A DNA stretch of 64,000 nt, taken from JBEKTY01 sp049515555. GTDB taxonomy: Bacteria; Planctomycetota; Planctomycetia; Pirellulales; Thermoguttaceae. The notes beneath the pieces were generated by a model. It was not told the DNA's origin. It saw only the letters and a list, made by a program, of their open reading frames with translations, and did not search any database. Positions 44,071 through 54,588 of this stretch are shown piece after piece. The first letter of the stretch is position 1. Each line of letters begins with the position of its first letter. The stretch is taken from positions 17,098-81,097 of the forward strand of contig JBEKTY010000010.1 of assembly GCA_049515555.1 (NCBI GenBank), given 5' to 3'. The position numbers were made by a program, and so were the translations under genes.

Positions 44071-47000
44071 ATGGCGCGTGTGCAGACTTGGCGTAAGAGG
44101 CATTCCCGTCTTCGAGACGGCAGGCAAGCTCCGAGGCGGCGCATGGTTTTCGAGACGCTGGAATCGCGCTGCCTCTTGAGCGTGACGATGACCCCGCTGG
44201 GCGTGCTGCCCGGCTACACCTTTAGCCAGCCCCTGGCCATCAACAACAGCGGACAGGTGGTGGGCTACTGTGAAAACACTGCGACGGGCGTCGACCGAGC
44301 CTTCCTTTACAGCAACGGAAAAATGACCGACCTGGGCCCCGGACAAGCTGTCGGCATCAACTCGGCTGGCCAGGTGGTGATGAACTACGACGACTATGTT
44401 TTCGTTTACAGCAATGGCAAGACGACCGAGATTCCGTCGGGTACTGACGCTCAAGGTCACTATGTGGAGTTACAGCTCGCTTTCGACATCAACGATAACG
44501 GGCAGATCCTTGCTGAGGGGTACAGGGCCACGACTCCCTCAGACTTTAATTGCATTTACAGCAACGGTGTGTTCACCGACTTGGGCAATAACTGGGACTT
44601 GATCGAGCCCGTGGCTTTCAACAACAGCGGTGAGGTGGTGGCCAATGGGACGCAAGACCCCGATTGGGGTTACTCGTACATTTATTCCGGCGGTTCATGG
44701 ACAGCGCTGACCGGCAACCCTGGCGACCGGGGCTGGAAGGCGGCGGGCATCAACAACAGCGGGCAGGTGGCGGGGGATTACCAGCCCTCGGGCGCGAATA
44801 TTGCCCACGGCTTTCTCTATAGCAACGGCGTGATAACGGACCTGGGATCATACAACGGCATAGACCCACAAGGGGTTGGCGGCATTAACGACAACGGCCA
44901 GGTGGCGATCGGGACCGGCAATCCCGACGGGACGGGGAATGTTCTTCTCTGGACCAACGGCACGATGGCCAACGTGAGCACCGAAGGGACCAACATTACT
45001 GTCGCCGGCATCAACGACAGCGACCAGATCATAGGCGAGTGTGACAGCATCGCGGGCGGGGGGTTCATCCTGGACGTCCCTCCCCCGCCTGTCACAACGA
45101 CGACGGTGGTCACGGCCGCTGCGCCGCCGACCCCCGGGACACACTGGAAGGCCGGCGACCAGGTGCAATTGACGGCCACGGTAACAGCCCGTAGTGGGAC
45201 CGAGGCGCCCACGGGCGCCGTGACCTTCATGGACGGCGACACGATCCTGGGCACGGGCAGCCTGCAATACTCGGCCAACGGCGTGGCGACCGCCACGTTC
45301 ACCACCGGCTCGATCCACCAACTGACGTACGGCGACAACAGCATCACAGCCGACTATGCCGGCGGCGACGGCTTCGGGGCGAGCGGCAGCGATTCTATCA
45401 CCATCCCCGTTGACAAGGTGGTCAATGTTGGGGGCGGCACCCTCGGAAACCTTGTGACAGCGCTCAGGAACATAGGCACCGACATCGAGAAGGCGTCGGA
45501 GATTGTCGGGCAATTCATGCAGTGCACGCCCGGCATCCAGCTCTATCCGCCACAGATCACGAAGTTCGAAGTCAAAGCCGCACCAACGGGCGAGATCGAC
45601 TTCGCGCCGGGCTGGCACATTGACGGCGGGCAGGTCAACCTCCAGCTTTCCCTCGCGCTGGATATTACCGCCGAGGCGTATTGGGGCTTGCCGCTGAAGG
45701 TGGCCGGCTTCAGCTTTAGCGTCACTACCGGGCTGGGGATCGATGCCGGCGTGCAGATCAAGTGGAACCACAGCGGCGACGCAACCTACGTCGGCACGTT
45801 CAACGGCCAAGGCTCCGTAACCATCGCCGGCAACTTATATGTCCCGTTCGCCAAAGGCGTGATTGCCGGCTCGGCCATCATCGCCGTTCCGATCACGCTG
45901 GACATCAACGGCGCGGCGTCCGTAGGCCTCGACTTGAGCGGGAAGATCGAGGGCTCGATCCAGTACAAGGGCTTGCTGAGCACGGACTACGTGCCCGTCT
46001 ATAAACTGGAGAAAGTTTTTGGTCCGGTGCACATGGCCCAATTGAGCACGTTGGATTTTCCCGGCGTAATCGACCGGCTCGTCCAATGGGCGGAAGGCAG
46101 CGGGGGCTCGGAGAGCATATTGGCCGGACAAGACATGCCGACGGCCGGGGCTGCCGCCGCGCCCTTCGCCGGCGACCCGTTGGTGGTGACCGCCCAGCCG
46201 CCGGCCAACGTTACCGCCGGCGCGCCCTTCGGCCTGACGGTGACGGCCGAGAACGCCGACGGCAGCACCAACACGGCCTTCAACGGCAGCGTTACGATCA
46301 GCGATCCCGTGCAGACCTTGGGCGGCACAACGACCGTTACGGCAGTCAACGGCGTGGCCATCTTCTCCTACCTGACGCTGGACCAGGCAGACCCCAACGG
46401 CGAGGACCTGGATATCAGCGCCAATGGCCAGCCCGACGCCTACAGCAACATGATCACCGTGAGTGCCGCCCCGGCGACGCTGTTGGCAATGAGCATGCCT
46501 TCGCCAGTTGCCGTGGCCGCCGGCTCGCCTTTTGCCGTCATGGTCGACGCGGAGGACCAGTTTGGAAACATCGATCCCACCTTCAATGGCAACGTGACGT
46601 TGGCCATAGGCTACAACCCCGGCTTCGGCACTTTGGGCGGCAAACTTACCGAGGCGGCCGTCGACGGCGTGGCCGGCTTCTACGATTTGACTCTGGGCAC
46701 CAAAGGCAACGGCTACATGCTCACCGCCACCAGCGGCAGCCTAGCGGCCATCTCCGACCCCTTCAACGCGACAGATCTTCTCGCGGTAACGGTCCAGCCG
46801 CCGGCCAGCGTCACCGCCGGCGCGCCCTTTGGGCTGACCGTCACCGCCGAGAACCCGAACGGCAGCACCGACACGAACTTCAACGGCAGTGTGACGGTCA
46901 GCGACGCCTCGCAACAGCTTGGCGGGACCACCACCGTGACGGCATCCAGTGGCGTAGCCGCCTTCGCCGGCCTGACATTGGACACGGCGGACAGCGCCGG

Positions 47001-50000
47001 CGAAGACCTGGTTGTCAGCGCGAACGGGCTCGCCGGCAACTCGACCAGCTATTTCACGGTGAGCCCGGCCGCGGCGACGCAACTGGTGGTGCCGGCCCTC
47101 AAAGGGACCGTCCTGGCCGGCGGGCCGCTGGCAATCCAGGTCGCCGCCGAGGATCCCTATGGAAACGTCGACACGAGCTTCAAAGGCAGCGTCACCTTGG
47201 GGCTGGGCGCCAATCCCGGCGGCGCGAACTTGAGCGGCACTCTCTCGGTGACCGCCTCCGGTGGCATCGCCGCCTTCAACAACTTCTCGATCAGCAAGCC
47301 CGGCAGCGGCTATACGCTCAAGGCCGCGAGCTCGGGTCTCACCGCCGGCGTCGGGCCGGCCTTCAACGTGGGCAGCGATCAGTTGATGGTGAGCACCCAG
47401 CCGCCGGCCAGCGTCACCGCCGGCTCGCCCTTCGGCCTGACCGTCGAGGCGGTAAACGGCCAGGGAAGTGTGGACGCCTCGTTCAATGGTTCCGTCACCG
47501 TCGCCGACACGTCACAGACCTTGGGCGGGAGCACCACCGTGACGGCAATCAATGGCGTGGCCAAATTCTCGGGCCTGACGTTGGACCAGGCGGACGCCGC
47601 AGGGGAGGTTTTGGCCGCCAGTTCCGGCGGGCTGCCCGGCGCCGCGACCAACTCGCTCACCGTGACCGCCGCCAAGGCGACGCAACTCGTGGTGCCGGCC
47701 GTGGACACGGCGATGTTGTCGCTCACGTCCTCCGGGGATGAGATCCCGACCATCTTCACCGGCGAGCCGTTCGGGCTGCAAGCCTTTGCCGAAGATCAAT
47801 ATGGGAACGTCGATACGAGCTTCAGCGGCAGCGTGACACTGGCGCTGGCCTCGAACACAGGCGGGGCGAGCTTGGGCGGGAACACAACCGTCACGGCGTC
47901 TAGCGGCGTGGCCACCTTCAGCGGACTGTCGATCAGCGGGCCGGGCAGCGGTGATACGCTGCGGGCCAGCAGTTCGACGCTCGCGGGCATTGGCCCGGCC
48001 TTCAACGTGACCGGCGATCAATTGCTGCTGACCACCCCGCCGCCGGTCAGCGTTGTGGCCGGCACGCCGCTTACCGTGGTCGTGACCGCCGAGAACGGAG
48101 CGGGACAGCCCGACACCACGTTCACTGGCAGCGTGACGCTCACCGATCCGATCTTCGGCCAGTCGCTCGGTGGCACCACGACGGTGACGGCCACCGGCGG
48201 CGTGGCCACTTTCTCCGGTCTGACGCTGGCGCAAGCCGGCCCGGGCAACTGGCTGATCGCGGCCAGCGGCGCCCTGCCGGGGGCGAACTCGGACTTCTTC
48301 GACGTCGTGCCGGGCACGGCCCGTCAACTGGCAGTGATCGCGCCTCCGCCGGGCAACGTCTCGGTCGGCGCCCCGTTCCAGGTCGATGTGGCCGCCGAGG
48401 ATGCGGAGGGCAACGTGCAGACCGGTTTCAACGGCGACGTGACAATGGCGCTATCCGCGAAGCCAGGCGGGGCCACGTTGGGAGGGACGCACGCCGTGGC
48501 GGTCGTCGACGGCCTGGCCGCCTTCCCGGGGCTGAGCATCAACCAGCCGGGCAACGGCTATACGCTCACGGCCAGCGCGACGGGGCTGACGCCGACGACT
48601 ACGACGGCCGTGGATGTCGCGTCCGCCGGCGCGGCTACGCAGCTCGTGGTCACCACGCAGCCCCCTAGCAGCCTCTCCGCCGGCAGCAGCTTTGGCCTGA
48701 CCGTCACCGCCGAGGACAGCTTCGGAAACGTCGTGACGAGCTTCGCGGGCAGCGTGACGGTCAGCAGTCCGTCGGGCGCGAGCTTGGGGGGGACCCTTAC
48801 CATGACGGCGATAAACGGCGTGGCCACCTTCTCCGGCCTGACGGACGACCAGGCCGGCTCGAACGTCACCTTGTCGGCGACCAGCACGGGGCTTGATGCG
48901 GCGACGACGGCCCCTTTCACCGTCAGCCCGCTGGCGGCCACGCAACTTACGGTCTGGGGTCCGGACGGCGCCTCGCCAGGCTCGGCCTTTGGCACGATTG
49001 TGGACGCCGAGGACCAGTTCGGCAATCTAGTGCCAAGTTTCAGCGGCAACCTGACACTCGCCTTGCAAAGCAACTCCAGCGGCGCCACCTTGGGTGGGAC
49101 GCTGTCGGCCACGGCCACGGGCGGGATGGCGGAGTTCTCCGGATTGACGATCGACCGGGCCGGCAGCGGATACACGCTACAGGCCCAGAGCTCAGGCGTG
49201 AGCGGAACGTCGGCGGCCTTCGACGTTACCGCCGACCACCTTGTGGTGACGTCGCAGCCGCCTAGCACGGCGTCCGCCAGGGGCGGTTTCGGCCTTACCG
49301 TGTCCGCCGAGAATGCCGCTGGACAAGTGGACGGCTCGTTCGCGGGCAGCGTCACCGTCTCGTTGCTCGACCTGCAAGGCACAGGCGCGACGTTGGGCGG
49401 CGTCCTCAGCGTGCCGGCGGCGGGCGGCACGGCCACTTTCTCTGGATTGACCCTGAACGAGACCGGCGATTACATGCTATCGCTGGGCGGTAGCGGCGTG
49501 GGTGGGGTGGTCACTGACGGTATTGTGGTTACGCCGCCTGCCCCGCCGATCGACACCACGCCGCTGACCACCTACAACGCCGTCGAGGGTAACTCGACGG
49601 GCAGCCAGGTCCTGGCCACGTTTACCGACGCCATGCCGGGGGCCGCACCGGCCGACTTCTCCGGCACGATCAATTGGGGCGACGGAACCGCCGCCGCCCC
49701 CTTCACCTCGGCGAACGTGACGCTGGCCTCGGCAACCTTCAGCGTCTCCGGCAGCCACGTCTACGCCGGACCGGGGAGCTACCACGTCACCGTCACGATC
49801 GACGATCCGTACAACCACAGCGCCACGGCCACCAACACGGCGGTGGTCGTTGCCGACGCGGCCCTGACCGACACCACGCCCGCGGCAACCTACAACGTCA
49901 CCGCGGGCAAGAGCGCGCAGATGCTGTTGGCCACCTTCACCGATGGCAATCCCCTTGCCTCGGCCAGCGACTTCACGCCGTCGGTGAATTGGGGCGGAGC

Positions 50001-51396
50001 GGTGCTCCTCACGCCAAGCGTTTCCGTGCAATGGGTATCGGGCACGGCCTCGACCTGGGAGGTCATCGGCAACGCCATCTATGCCGCCCAGGGCAGCTAC
50101 CCGGTCAGCGTTACCGTTCACGACGCCGGCGGCAGTGTTCTCACCAGCAGCGGCAAGATCCATTGTGCGGCGGCCGTGGCCCTTATGGCCGATTCGACGC
50201 CGAAAAAGACCTACAACGCCCTGGAGGGCAACAGTACGAAGACGCAGGTCCTGGCGACCTTCACCGACGCCAACGCCAAGGCTCAGCCCGGCGATTTCAC
50301 GCCTACGGTGACGTGGGTCGGCGCGCTGATCGGCACGCCCACGGTCTCGGTGCAATTGGTGTCTCGGACGAAGACGCTATCGAAGTGGAAGGTGCTGGGC
50401 AGCGCCACCTACGCGGGCGTGGGCACTTACACCACGACGGTGCTCGTCGAGGACACGGCCGGCAACGTGGTCCAGAGCGTCGGCAAGACCCAGTTCAAGG
50501 TGGCAGACGCGCCGCTGCACGATGCGACGGCGGCCAAGACCTATAACGCCGTCGAGGGCGGCAGCACGGGGACCCAGGTGCTGGCGAGCTTCACGGACGG
50601 CGACCCGGAGGCCCCGGTGAGCGACTTCTCGGGCACGATCAACTGGGGCGACGGGCAGACGACGCCCTTCACCTCGGCCGACGTGAGCCTGGCCGCGGGG
50701 GTCTTCAGCGTCAGCCTCCCGGCCGGTCACACCTATGCGGAGGCGGGCAAGTACAGCGTCTCCGTCTCCGCCAAGGACGCCGGCGGCAGCAGCCTGACCA
50801 GCAAGAAGGTCAAGTTCAACGTAGCCGACGCGCCGCTGACCGATGTTACGGTGGCGACGACTTACGATGCCACGGCGGGGCAGAGCACGGGCTCGCAGGT
50901 ATTGGCAACGTTTACCGACGGCAACCCGGGTGCCCTGGCGACCAACTACAAGGCCACGGTGAGCTGGGTGGGGGCGTTGACGGGCAAGGCCACGGTCTCG
51001 GTGCAGTTGGTCTCGCGTACTGCCACGCTCTCCACCTGGAACGTGCTGGGCAGCGCTACATACAGCAAGGCCGGCGCCTATACGGTCAAGGTCACGGTGG
51101 CCGACGCGGGGGGCAAGAGCCTCAGCACGAGCAAGACCACATTCAAGGTCAGCGGCCCGCAACGGGCGCCGCAATCGGCGCGGCAATCGGCGGGCCGCGT
51201 GGCGGCAACCGCCGCCGTACTCAGCATGGCGGCCTCGCCCGCCCGGCCCAGCGGGCAGCCCGCCCATGCCGTCAACGACGCGGCACTGGCAGCCGTTGTG
51301 GCAGAGTGGACCACGTCGTCTCGAAGCTCGCCGGCGGCGGATGCCTCGAAGGACGCCGGCAAAGGACTGGCCGAGCTGCTCGCTAATTACTCGTAG
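44071..51396 (+). CDS. Giant LEPR-XLL surface protein with HAF, Ig-like and PKD-like repeats
   Basis: 2441 residues from the ATG at 44071 (AAGGAG upstream). Residues about 26-38 carry the planctomycete LEPR-XLL sorting motif (VFETLESRCLLSV) after a basic N-terminus. Next come HAF repeats (about 40-338), like those of the PEP-CTERM paralogues, then one Ig-like domain (about 340-450) and a unique ~240-residue segment. Eleven ~100-residue Ig-like repeats follow (about 693-1823), alternating between type A (QPPASVTAGxPFGLTV...FNGSVTVSD) and type B (AEDxxGNVDTSFxGSVTLAL). Five PKD-like repeats (TYNAVEGNSTGSQVLATFTD type, about 1826-2360) and a low-complexity tail end it. No dockerin or PEP-CTERM is present. 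Likely an extracellular adhesin or matrix protein. Confidence 0.88.
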   Translation: MARVQTWRKRHSRLRDGRQAPRRRMVFETLESRCLLSVTMTPLGVLPGYTFSQPLAINNSGQVVGYCENTATGVDRAFLYSNGKMTDLGPGQAVGINSAGQVVMNYDDYVFVYSNGKTTEIPSGTDAQGHYVELQLAFDINDNGQILAEGYRATTPSDFNCIYSNGVFTDLGNNWDLIEPVAFNNSGEVVANGTQDPDWGYSYIYSGGSWTALTGNPGDRGWKAAGINNSGQVAGDYQPSGANIAHGFLYSNGVITDLGSYNGIDPQGVGGINDNGQVAIGTGNPDGTGNVLLWTNGTMANVSTEGTNITVAGINDSDQIIGECDSIAGGGFILDVPPPPVTTTTVVTAAAPPTPGTHWKAGDQVQLTATVTARSGTEAPTGAVTFMDGDTILGTGSLQYSANGVATATFTTGSIHQLTYGDNSITADYAGGDGFGASGSDSITIPVDKVVNVGGGTLGNLVTALRNIGTDIEKASEIVGQFMQCTPGIQLYPPQITKFEVKAAPTGEIDFAPGWHIDGGQVNLQLSLALDITAEAYWGLPLKVAGFSFSVTTGLGIDAGVQIKWNHSGDATYVGTFNGQGSVTIAGNLYVPFAKGVIAGSAIIAVPITLDINGAASVGLDLSGKIEGSIQYKGLLSTDYVPVYKLEKVFGPVHMAQLSTLDFPGVIDRLVQWAEGSGGSESILAGQDMPTAGAAAAPFAGDPLVVTAQPPANVTAGAPFGLTVTAENADGSTNTAFNGSVTISDPVQTLGGTTTVTAVNGVAIFSYLTLDQADPNGEDLDISANGQPDAYSNMITVSAAPATLLAMSMPSPVAVAAGSPFAVMVDAEDQFGNIDPTFNGNVTLAIGYNPGFGTLGGKLTEAAVDGVAGFYDLTLGTKGNGYMLTATSGSLAAISDPFNATDLLAVTVQPPASVTAGAPFGLTVTAENPNGSTDTNFNGSVTVSDASQQLGGTTTVTASSGVAAFAGLTLDTADSAGEDLVVSANGLAGNSTSYFTVSPAAATQLVVPALKGTVLAGGPLAIQVAAEDPYGNVDTSFKGSVTLGLGANPGGANLSGTLSVTASGGIAAFNNFSISKPGSGYTLKAASSGLTAGVGPAFNVGSDQLMVSTQPPASVTAGSPFGLTVEAVNGQGSVDASFNGSVTVADTSQTLGGSTTVTAINGVAKFSGLTLDQADAAGEVLAASSGGLPGAATNSLTVTAAKATQLVVPAVDTAMLSLTSSGDEIPTIFTGEPFGLQAFAEDQYGNVDTSFSGSVTLALASNTGGASLGGNTTVTASSGVATFSGLSISGPGSGDTLRASSSTLAGIGPAFNVTGDQLLLTTPPPVSVVAGTPLTVVVTAENGAGQPDTTFTGSVTLTDPIFGQSLGGTTTVTATGGVATFSGLTLAQAGPGNWLIAASGALPGANSDFFDVVPGTARQLAVIAPPPGNVSVGAPFQVDVAAEDAEGNVQTGFNGDVTMALSAKPGGATLGGTHAVAVVDGLAAFPGLSINQPGNGYTLTASATGLTPTTTTAVDVASAGAATQLVVTTQPPSSLSAGSSFGLTVTAEDSFGNVVTSFAGSVTVSSPSGASLGGTLTMTAINGVATFSGLTDDQAGSNVTLSATSTGLDAATTAPFTVSPLAATQLTVWGPDGASPGSAFGTIVDAEDQFGNLVPSFSGNLTLALQSNSSGATLGGTLSATATGGMAEFSGLTIDRAGSGYTLQAQSSGVSGTSAAFDVTADHLVVTSQPPSTASARGGFGLTVSAENAAGQVDGSFAGSVTVSLLDLQGTGATLGGVLSVPAAGGTATFSGLTLNETGDYMLSLGGSGVGGVVTDGIVVTPPAPPIDTTPLTTYNAVEGNSTGSQVLATFTDAMPGAAPADFSGTINWGDGTAAAPFTSANVTLASATFSVSGSHVYAGPGSYHVTVTIDDPYNHSATATNTAVVVADAALTDTTPAATYNVTAGKSAQMLLATFTDGNPLASASDFTPSVNWGGAVLLTPSVSVQWVSGTASTWEVIGNAIYAAQGSYPVSVTVHDAGGSVLTSSGKIHCAAAVALMADSTPKKTYNALEGNSTKTQVLATFTDANAKAQPGDFTPTVTWVGALIGTPTVSVQLVSRTKTLSKWKVLGSATYAGVGTYTTTVLVEDTAGNVVQSVGKTQFKVADAPLHDATAAKTYNAVEGGSTGTQVLASFTDGDPEAPVSDFSGTINWGDGQTTPFTSADVSLAAGVFSVSLPAGHTYAEAGKYSVSVSAKDAGGSSLTSKKVKFNVADAPLTDVTVATTYDATAGQSTGSQVLATFTDGNPGALATNYKATVSWVGALTGKATVSVQLVSRTATLSTWNVLGSATYSKAGAYTVKVTVADAGGKSLSTSKTTFKVSGPQRAPQSARQSAGRVAATAAVLSMAASPARPSGQPAHAVNDAALAAVVAEWTTSSRSSPAADASKDAGKGLAELLANYS

Positions 51397-51868
51397 CCGT
51401 AGCGTTGTATGGTGACCGGATTCGGTCGAACATGCCCTGCTGCGAGGAGGGTGATGCCATGTGGGTTCCCAAGTGCGCGACTGGATTTCATGAAACACTG
51501 GCTTGCAAACGCTCGGCAAAATCGGCTAACGGTTGGACGGATGTCAGTGACACCCGCAACTTCCGTTTTTCGGCGGTTTCCCCCGTGTTTTTGCATGCCG
51601 CAGTGAGAACGTCGGAAATGCAAGCAAGCACCGGAGAATACGGCATTTTGCGAGGTTTGGGGGTGATGTGTCACACTTCCCCGGGGAAACTCCTTGGTGG
51701 CCCGCCAAGAAACCCAAGAAGTCAACGTGAAAACGTGCGGTATTGCCTCTCTGGTGGCTGGTGTTATCAGAGGTGTTGACACCTGCTGAGACACTAAAAT
51801 CGGAAGGTAACCCCCCGATGAGCGACACCGGAAACGTAAACGACACCTTTGCACAGGAGCCTACAGCC
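51397..51868. other. Intergenic region carrying integrase-upstream module A
   Basis: No gene. From about 51540 to 51705 it resembles 60785-60945: GTCAGTGACACCCGCAACTT, TTTTTCGGCGGTTTCCCCCG and CACTTCCCCGGGGAAAC have clear counterparts there. It leads directly into the ribosome binding site of the broken integrase. Confidence 0.6.
51540..51705 (+). repeat. Integrase-upstream module A (copy 1)
   Basis: Diverged repeat of 60785-60945, both lying upstream of integrase genes. Shared blocks: TGACACCCGCAAC, CGGTTTTCCCCGTGTT-like block, AAATGCAA, and CTTCCCSGGGGAA near the end. Confidence 0.6.
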
Positions 51869-52701
51869 ATGATGTATTCAACCACGGCCAAGGGCAGCAA
51901 ACCTGCCAAAGCCTCGTCCCGACTTCCCCTTGTTCGCCCATGCCACAGGCAGATGGGCAAAGAAGATTCGCGGGAAGCTCCACTACTTTGGCAAGTGGGC
52001 GGACCCCGACGCCGCGCTCCAGCGGTACGTCGAAGAGCGCGATGACCTGTACGCTGGACGAAATCCGAGCGATGGTGGCAGCGGCGTCGGTGCCGTTGAA
52101 AGTCATGATCCTGTTGGGAATCAACTGTGGCTTCGGCAATACTGACGTGGCAAATCTCACCGTCAAGAACCTGGATCTGAAAGACGGCTGGTGTAATTAC
52201 CCGCGACCCAAGACGGGGATTTCGCGACGCTGCCCGCTCTGGCCGGAGACCGTCAAAGCGATTAAAGCGGCCCCGGCGGTGCGGCCAGCATCTCGGGACA
52301 AAGCCGATACCGATCTGGTGTTTCTCACGCCCGACGGACAGCGATGGGTGTGGACCCGAGGAACCCCAGCAGACATTGACGCCACAGACATGGAAGAACT
52401 CGCGCGCATATCTCGTGCGGACCGGGTGACGGCTGCCATGGGGCAGCTACTCAGCAGGCTCGGGCTGGCCCGCCCAGGCCATACATTCTACACACTGCGG
52501 CACACCTTTGAGACTATCGGCGGCGAGTCGCGCGACCAGGTGGCGGTGGACGCCATCATGGGACACTCCCGCGAGGATATGGCCAGTGTGTACCGCGAGC
52601 GAATCGGCGATGACCGTGTGCGGGCGGTTGTTGAGCACGTGCGGCAATGGCTACTGGAAAAGCCGCTGGAGCGGAAGGGCCGTCGCATGAGGAAGGATTA
52701 A
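51869..52701 (+). pseudogene. Tyrosine-recombinase integrase, broken (frameshift plus internal deletion)
   Basis: Starts with AGGAG and ATG at 51869 (MMYSTTAKGSKPAK). It then shifts frame at about 51910-51920 into PDFPLFAHATGRWAKKIRGK and LHYFGKWADPDAALQRYVEE, the typical planctomycete integrase N-terminus. At about 52055 the frame shifts again, straight into LDEIRAMVAAASVPLKVMIL of the catalytic domain, so roughly 150 residues of the core-binding region are missing. The remaining catalytic part keeps FYTLRHTF (Arg, His) and MGHSREDMASVYRE (His and Tyr nucleophile). It cannot make a normal enzyme. The GFGN motif after INC is typical of this subfamily. Confidence 0.75.
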
Positions 52702-52734
52702 CTAACCCGTCGTCTAGCGAGCCGACGCCGGTCG

Positions 52735-54588
52735 TCAATTCGCCGCGGGCAACGCATCATGCGGTTCGCCGGCCAGAGTCTGACTGGGAGAGAGCCTGGA
52801 TTCACCGAGTCCCCCGATCCAATCCGCGGCCACTCTCATTAGCTCATCGCGGTTGATGGGCTTGATAACATAGTAATCGCAACCCGCGTCGAGGCACTTC
52901 TTGCGATCTTCGCTGGCGGCATGCGCGGTCAGGGCTACGATGGGGCGGGTGTATCCTGCGCTCCGCAAGCGGCGCGTCGCTTCATATCCATCCATCACCG
53001 GCATCTGCACGTCCATTAGAATCAAGTCGAAAGGCGTACCCGCCCTGACCGCTGCCATGGCCCGGTCGCAGGCGACTTGCCCGTTCTCGACAACAGTCAC
53101 GTGGAAGCCGGTCTGGGTCAGGATGTGGGAGAGGAGCCGCTGATTGTCGATAGAGTCTTCGGCGAGAAGAATCCGCTCCCCCGCCGCGAACCTCACGATC
53201 GTCGTTTGGGAATGAGCATCGGGGGTGCCTTTCGCGCGACCGTCCTGCGGCGCAGCCTCCAAGGGCGCGGTTTCAACGGTCACGGTGAAGCAACTCCCCT
53301 TTCCCGGCTCGCTGCGGACGGCGATGTCCCCGCCCAGCATTTCGGCCAGCCGCTTGGAGATCGCCAGCCCGAGCCCCGTGCCGCCGTATTTCCGCGTCGT
53401 GGAGTTGTCGGCCTGGCTGAAGCGTTGGAACAATCGGCCGAGTTGATCTTCGCTCATGCCAATGCCCGTGTCGATCACTCGGATCGATAGCAGCGGCCGG
53501 GCGGGGTCGTCCTGTACAAGACTGGCCACCACGTCAATTCTTCCGGAAGCAGTGAACTTGACGGCATTGCCGATCAGGTTAACGAGGATCTGTTGCAGCC
53601 GGATGGGGTCGGTGTAAATGGTTTCGGGAATCGGCTCGACTCGCTCCATGCTTATGGTCAGGCCCTTGTTGGCCGCCAGCGCGCGCGTCATCGCCGCGGT
53701 GGAGGTCACGACTTCCCAAGGCGAACATTTGACTCGTTGGGTTTCGAATTTGCCGCTTTCGATCTTGGCGAGATCGAGGATATCGTTGATGATTTGCAGC
53801 AGGTGTTTGGCATTGCGGACGATCGCGTCGGCGAACTCAACACCTCGGCCCGGTTCCTTGGAGCGGGCGATGTCCGTTTGCAGGAGCTCGGCAAAGCCGA
53901 TGATCGAGGTCATGGGCGTGCGGATTTCGTGGCTCATGTTGGCGAGGAACTCGGACTTGGCCCGGTTGGCCGCCTCGGCCGCGAGTCGCGCGGCGGCGAG
54001 CCGTTCGTTCGTGGCCCGCAACTCCTCCGCGGCCTCTTCCAAGGCCCGGGTGCGTTTGGCGACCATCTTTTCGAGCTGCTCTTGCGTCATGGCCGCCTGG
54101 CGGGCCAGATGCCAGCGCTTGGTCAACGCCAGGATGATTTGGCGGACCTCGATGTTGTCGAACGGTTTCTTCAGGATCAACAGGTGGTCGGTCCGGCCAA
54201 GCCGCTGGACGATCTCTTCCCAGGTGTGGTCCGAATAGGCGGTGCAAAGCACGACCAGGATTTCGGGGTCCGCCTGCCGGATGCGATAAACGGTCTCCAC
54301 GCCGTCCCACCCGGGCGGCATGCGGACGTCGACGAACGCCAGGGGGTAGGGACGGTTCTCGCCGAGCGCCTGCGCGACCATCGCCAACCCCTCCTCGCCC
54401 TGATGGGCCGAGTCGATCTGGAACGATTCTGCGGGCTCGCTGGGGAGGAGAGGCTCGCCGAACAAGGCCGCCGCCGCCTCGCTGATCGCCCGATCGTCGG
54501 GTTGCGAGGCAACGACTTTGCGAAAGTCCTCGTGGATCGATTCCTGGTCGTCGATTACGAGAATCCGGATGGCATCAGGCTCGCTCAT
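52735..54588 (-). CDS. Hybrid histidine kinase with two receiver domains
   Basis: 617 residues from the ATG at 54588 (GAGGTG upstream), overlapping the previous gene by 14 bp. Domain order: receiver 1 (ILVIDDQESI..., phospho-acceptor Asp in LAFVDVRMPPGWDG); coiled linker (about 180-235); HisKA with SHEIRTPMTSIIGF (phospho-His); HATPase with NLIGNAVKF, DTGIGMSEDQ and GGTGLGLAIS; receiver 2 (LILMDVQMPVMDG). No membrane segments, so cytoplasmic. It probably gets its signal from the membrane kinase encoded just upstream. Last gene of the TonB receptor-YfiR-kinase-kinase operon. No output domain is visible; the divergent HD-GYP regulator is one candidate partner. Confidence 0.92.
   Translation of the reverse strand: MSEPDAIRILVIDDQESIHEDFRKVVASQPDDRAISEAAAALFGEPLLPSEPAESFQIDSAHQGEEGLAMVAQALGENRPYPLAFVDVRMPPGWDGVETVYRIRQADPEILVVLCTAYSDHTWEEIVQRLGRTDHLLILKKPFDNIEVRQIILALTKRWHLARQAAMTQEQLEKMVAKRTRALEEAAEELRATNERLAAARLAAEAANRAKSEFLANMSHEIRTPMTSIIGFAELLQTDIARSKEPGRGVEFADAIVRNAKHLLQIINDILDLAKIESGKFETQRVKCSPWEVVTSTAAMTRALAANKGLTISMERVEPIPETIYTDPIRLQQILVNLIGNAVKFTASGRIDVVASLVQDDPARPLLSIRVIDTGIGMSEDQLGRLFQRFSQADNSTTRKYGGTGLGLAISKRLAEMLGGDIAVRSEPGKGSCFTVTVETAPLEAAPQDGRAKGTPDAHSQTTIVRFAAGERILLAEDSIDNQRLLSHILTQTGFHVTVVENGQVACDRAMAAVRAGTPFDLILMDVQMPVMDGYEATRRLRSAGYTRPIVALTAHAASEDRKKCLDAGCDYYVIKPINRDELMRVAADWIGGLGESRLSPSQTLAGEPHDALPAAN

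Noticed and set aside
46086..47741. 551-codon frame overlapping the giant protein gene
   Set aside because: Arg/Gly/His-rich out-of-frame translation of a repetitive GC-rich gene; its apparent repeats mirror the DNA repeats of the real frame.
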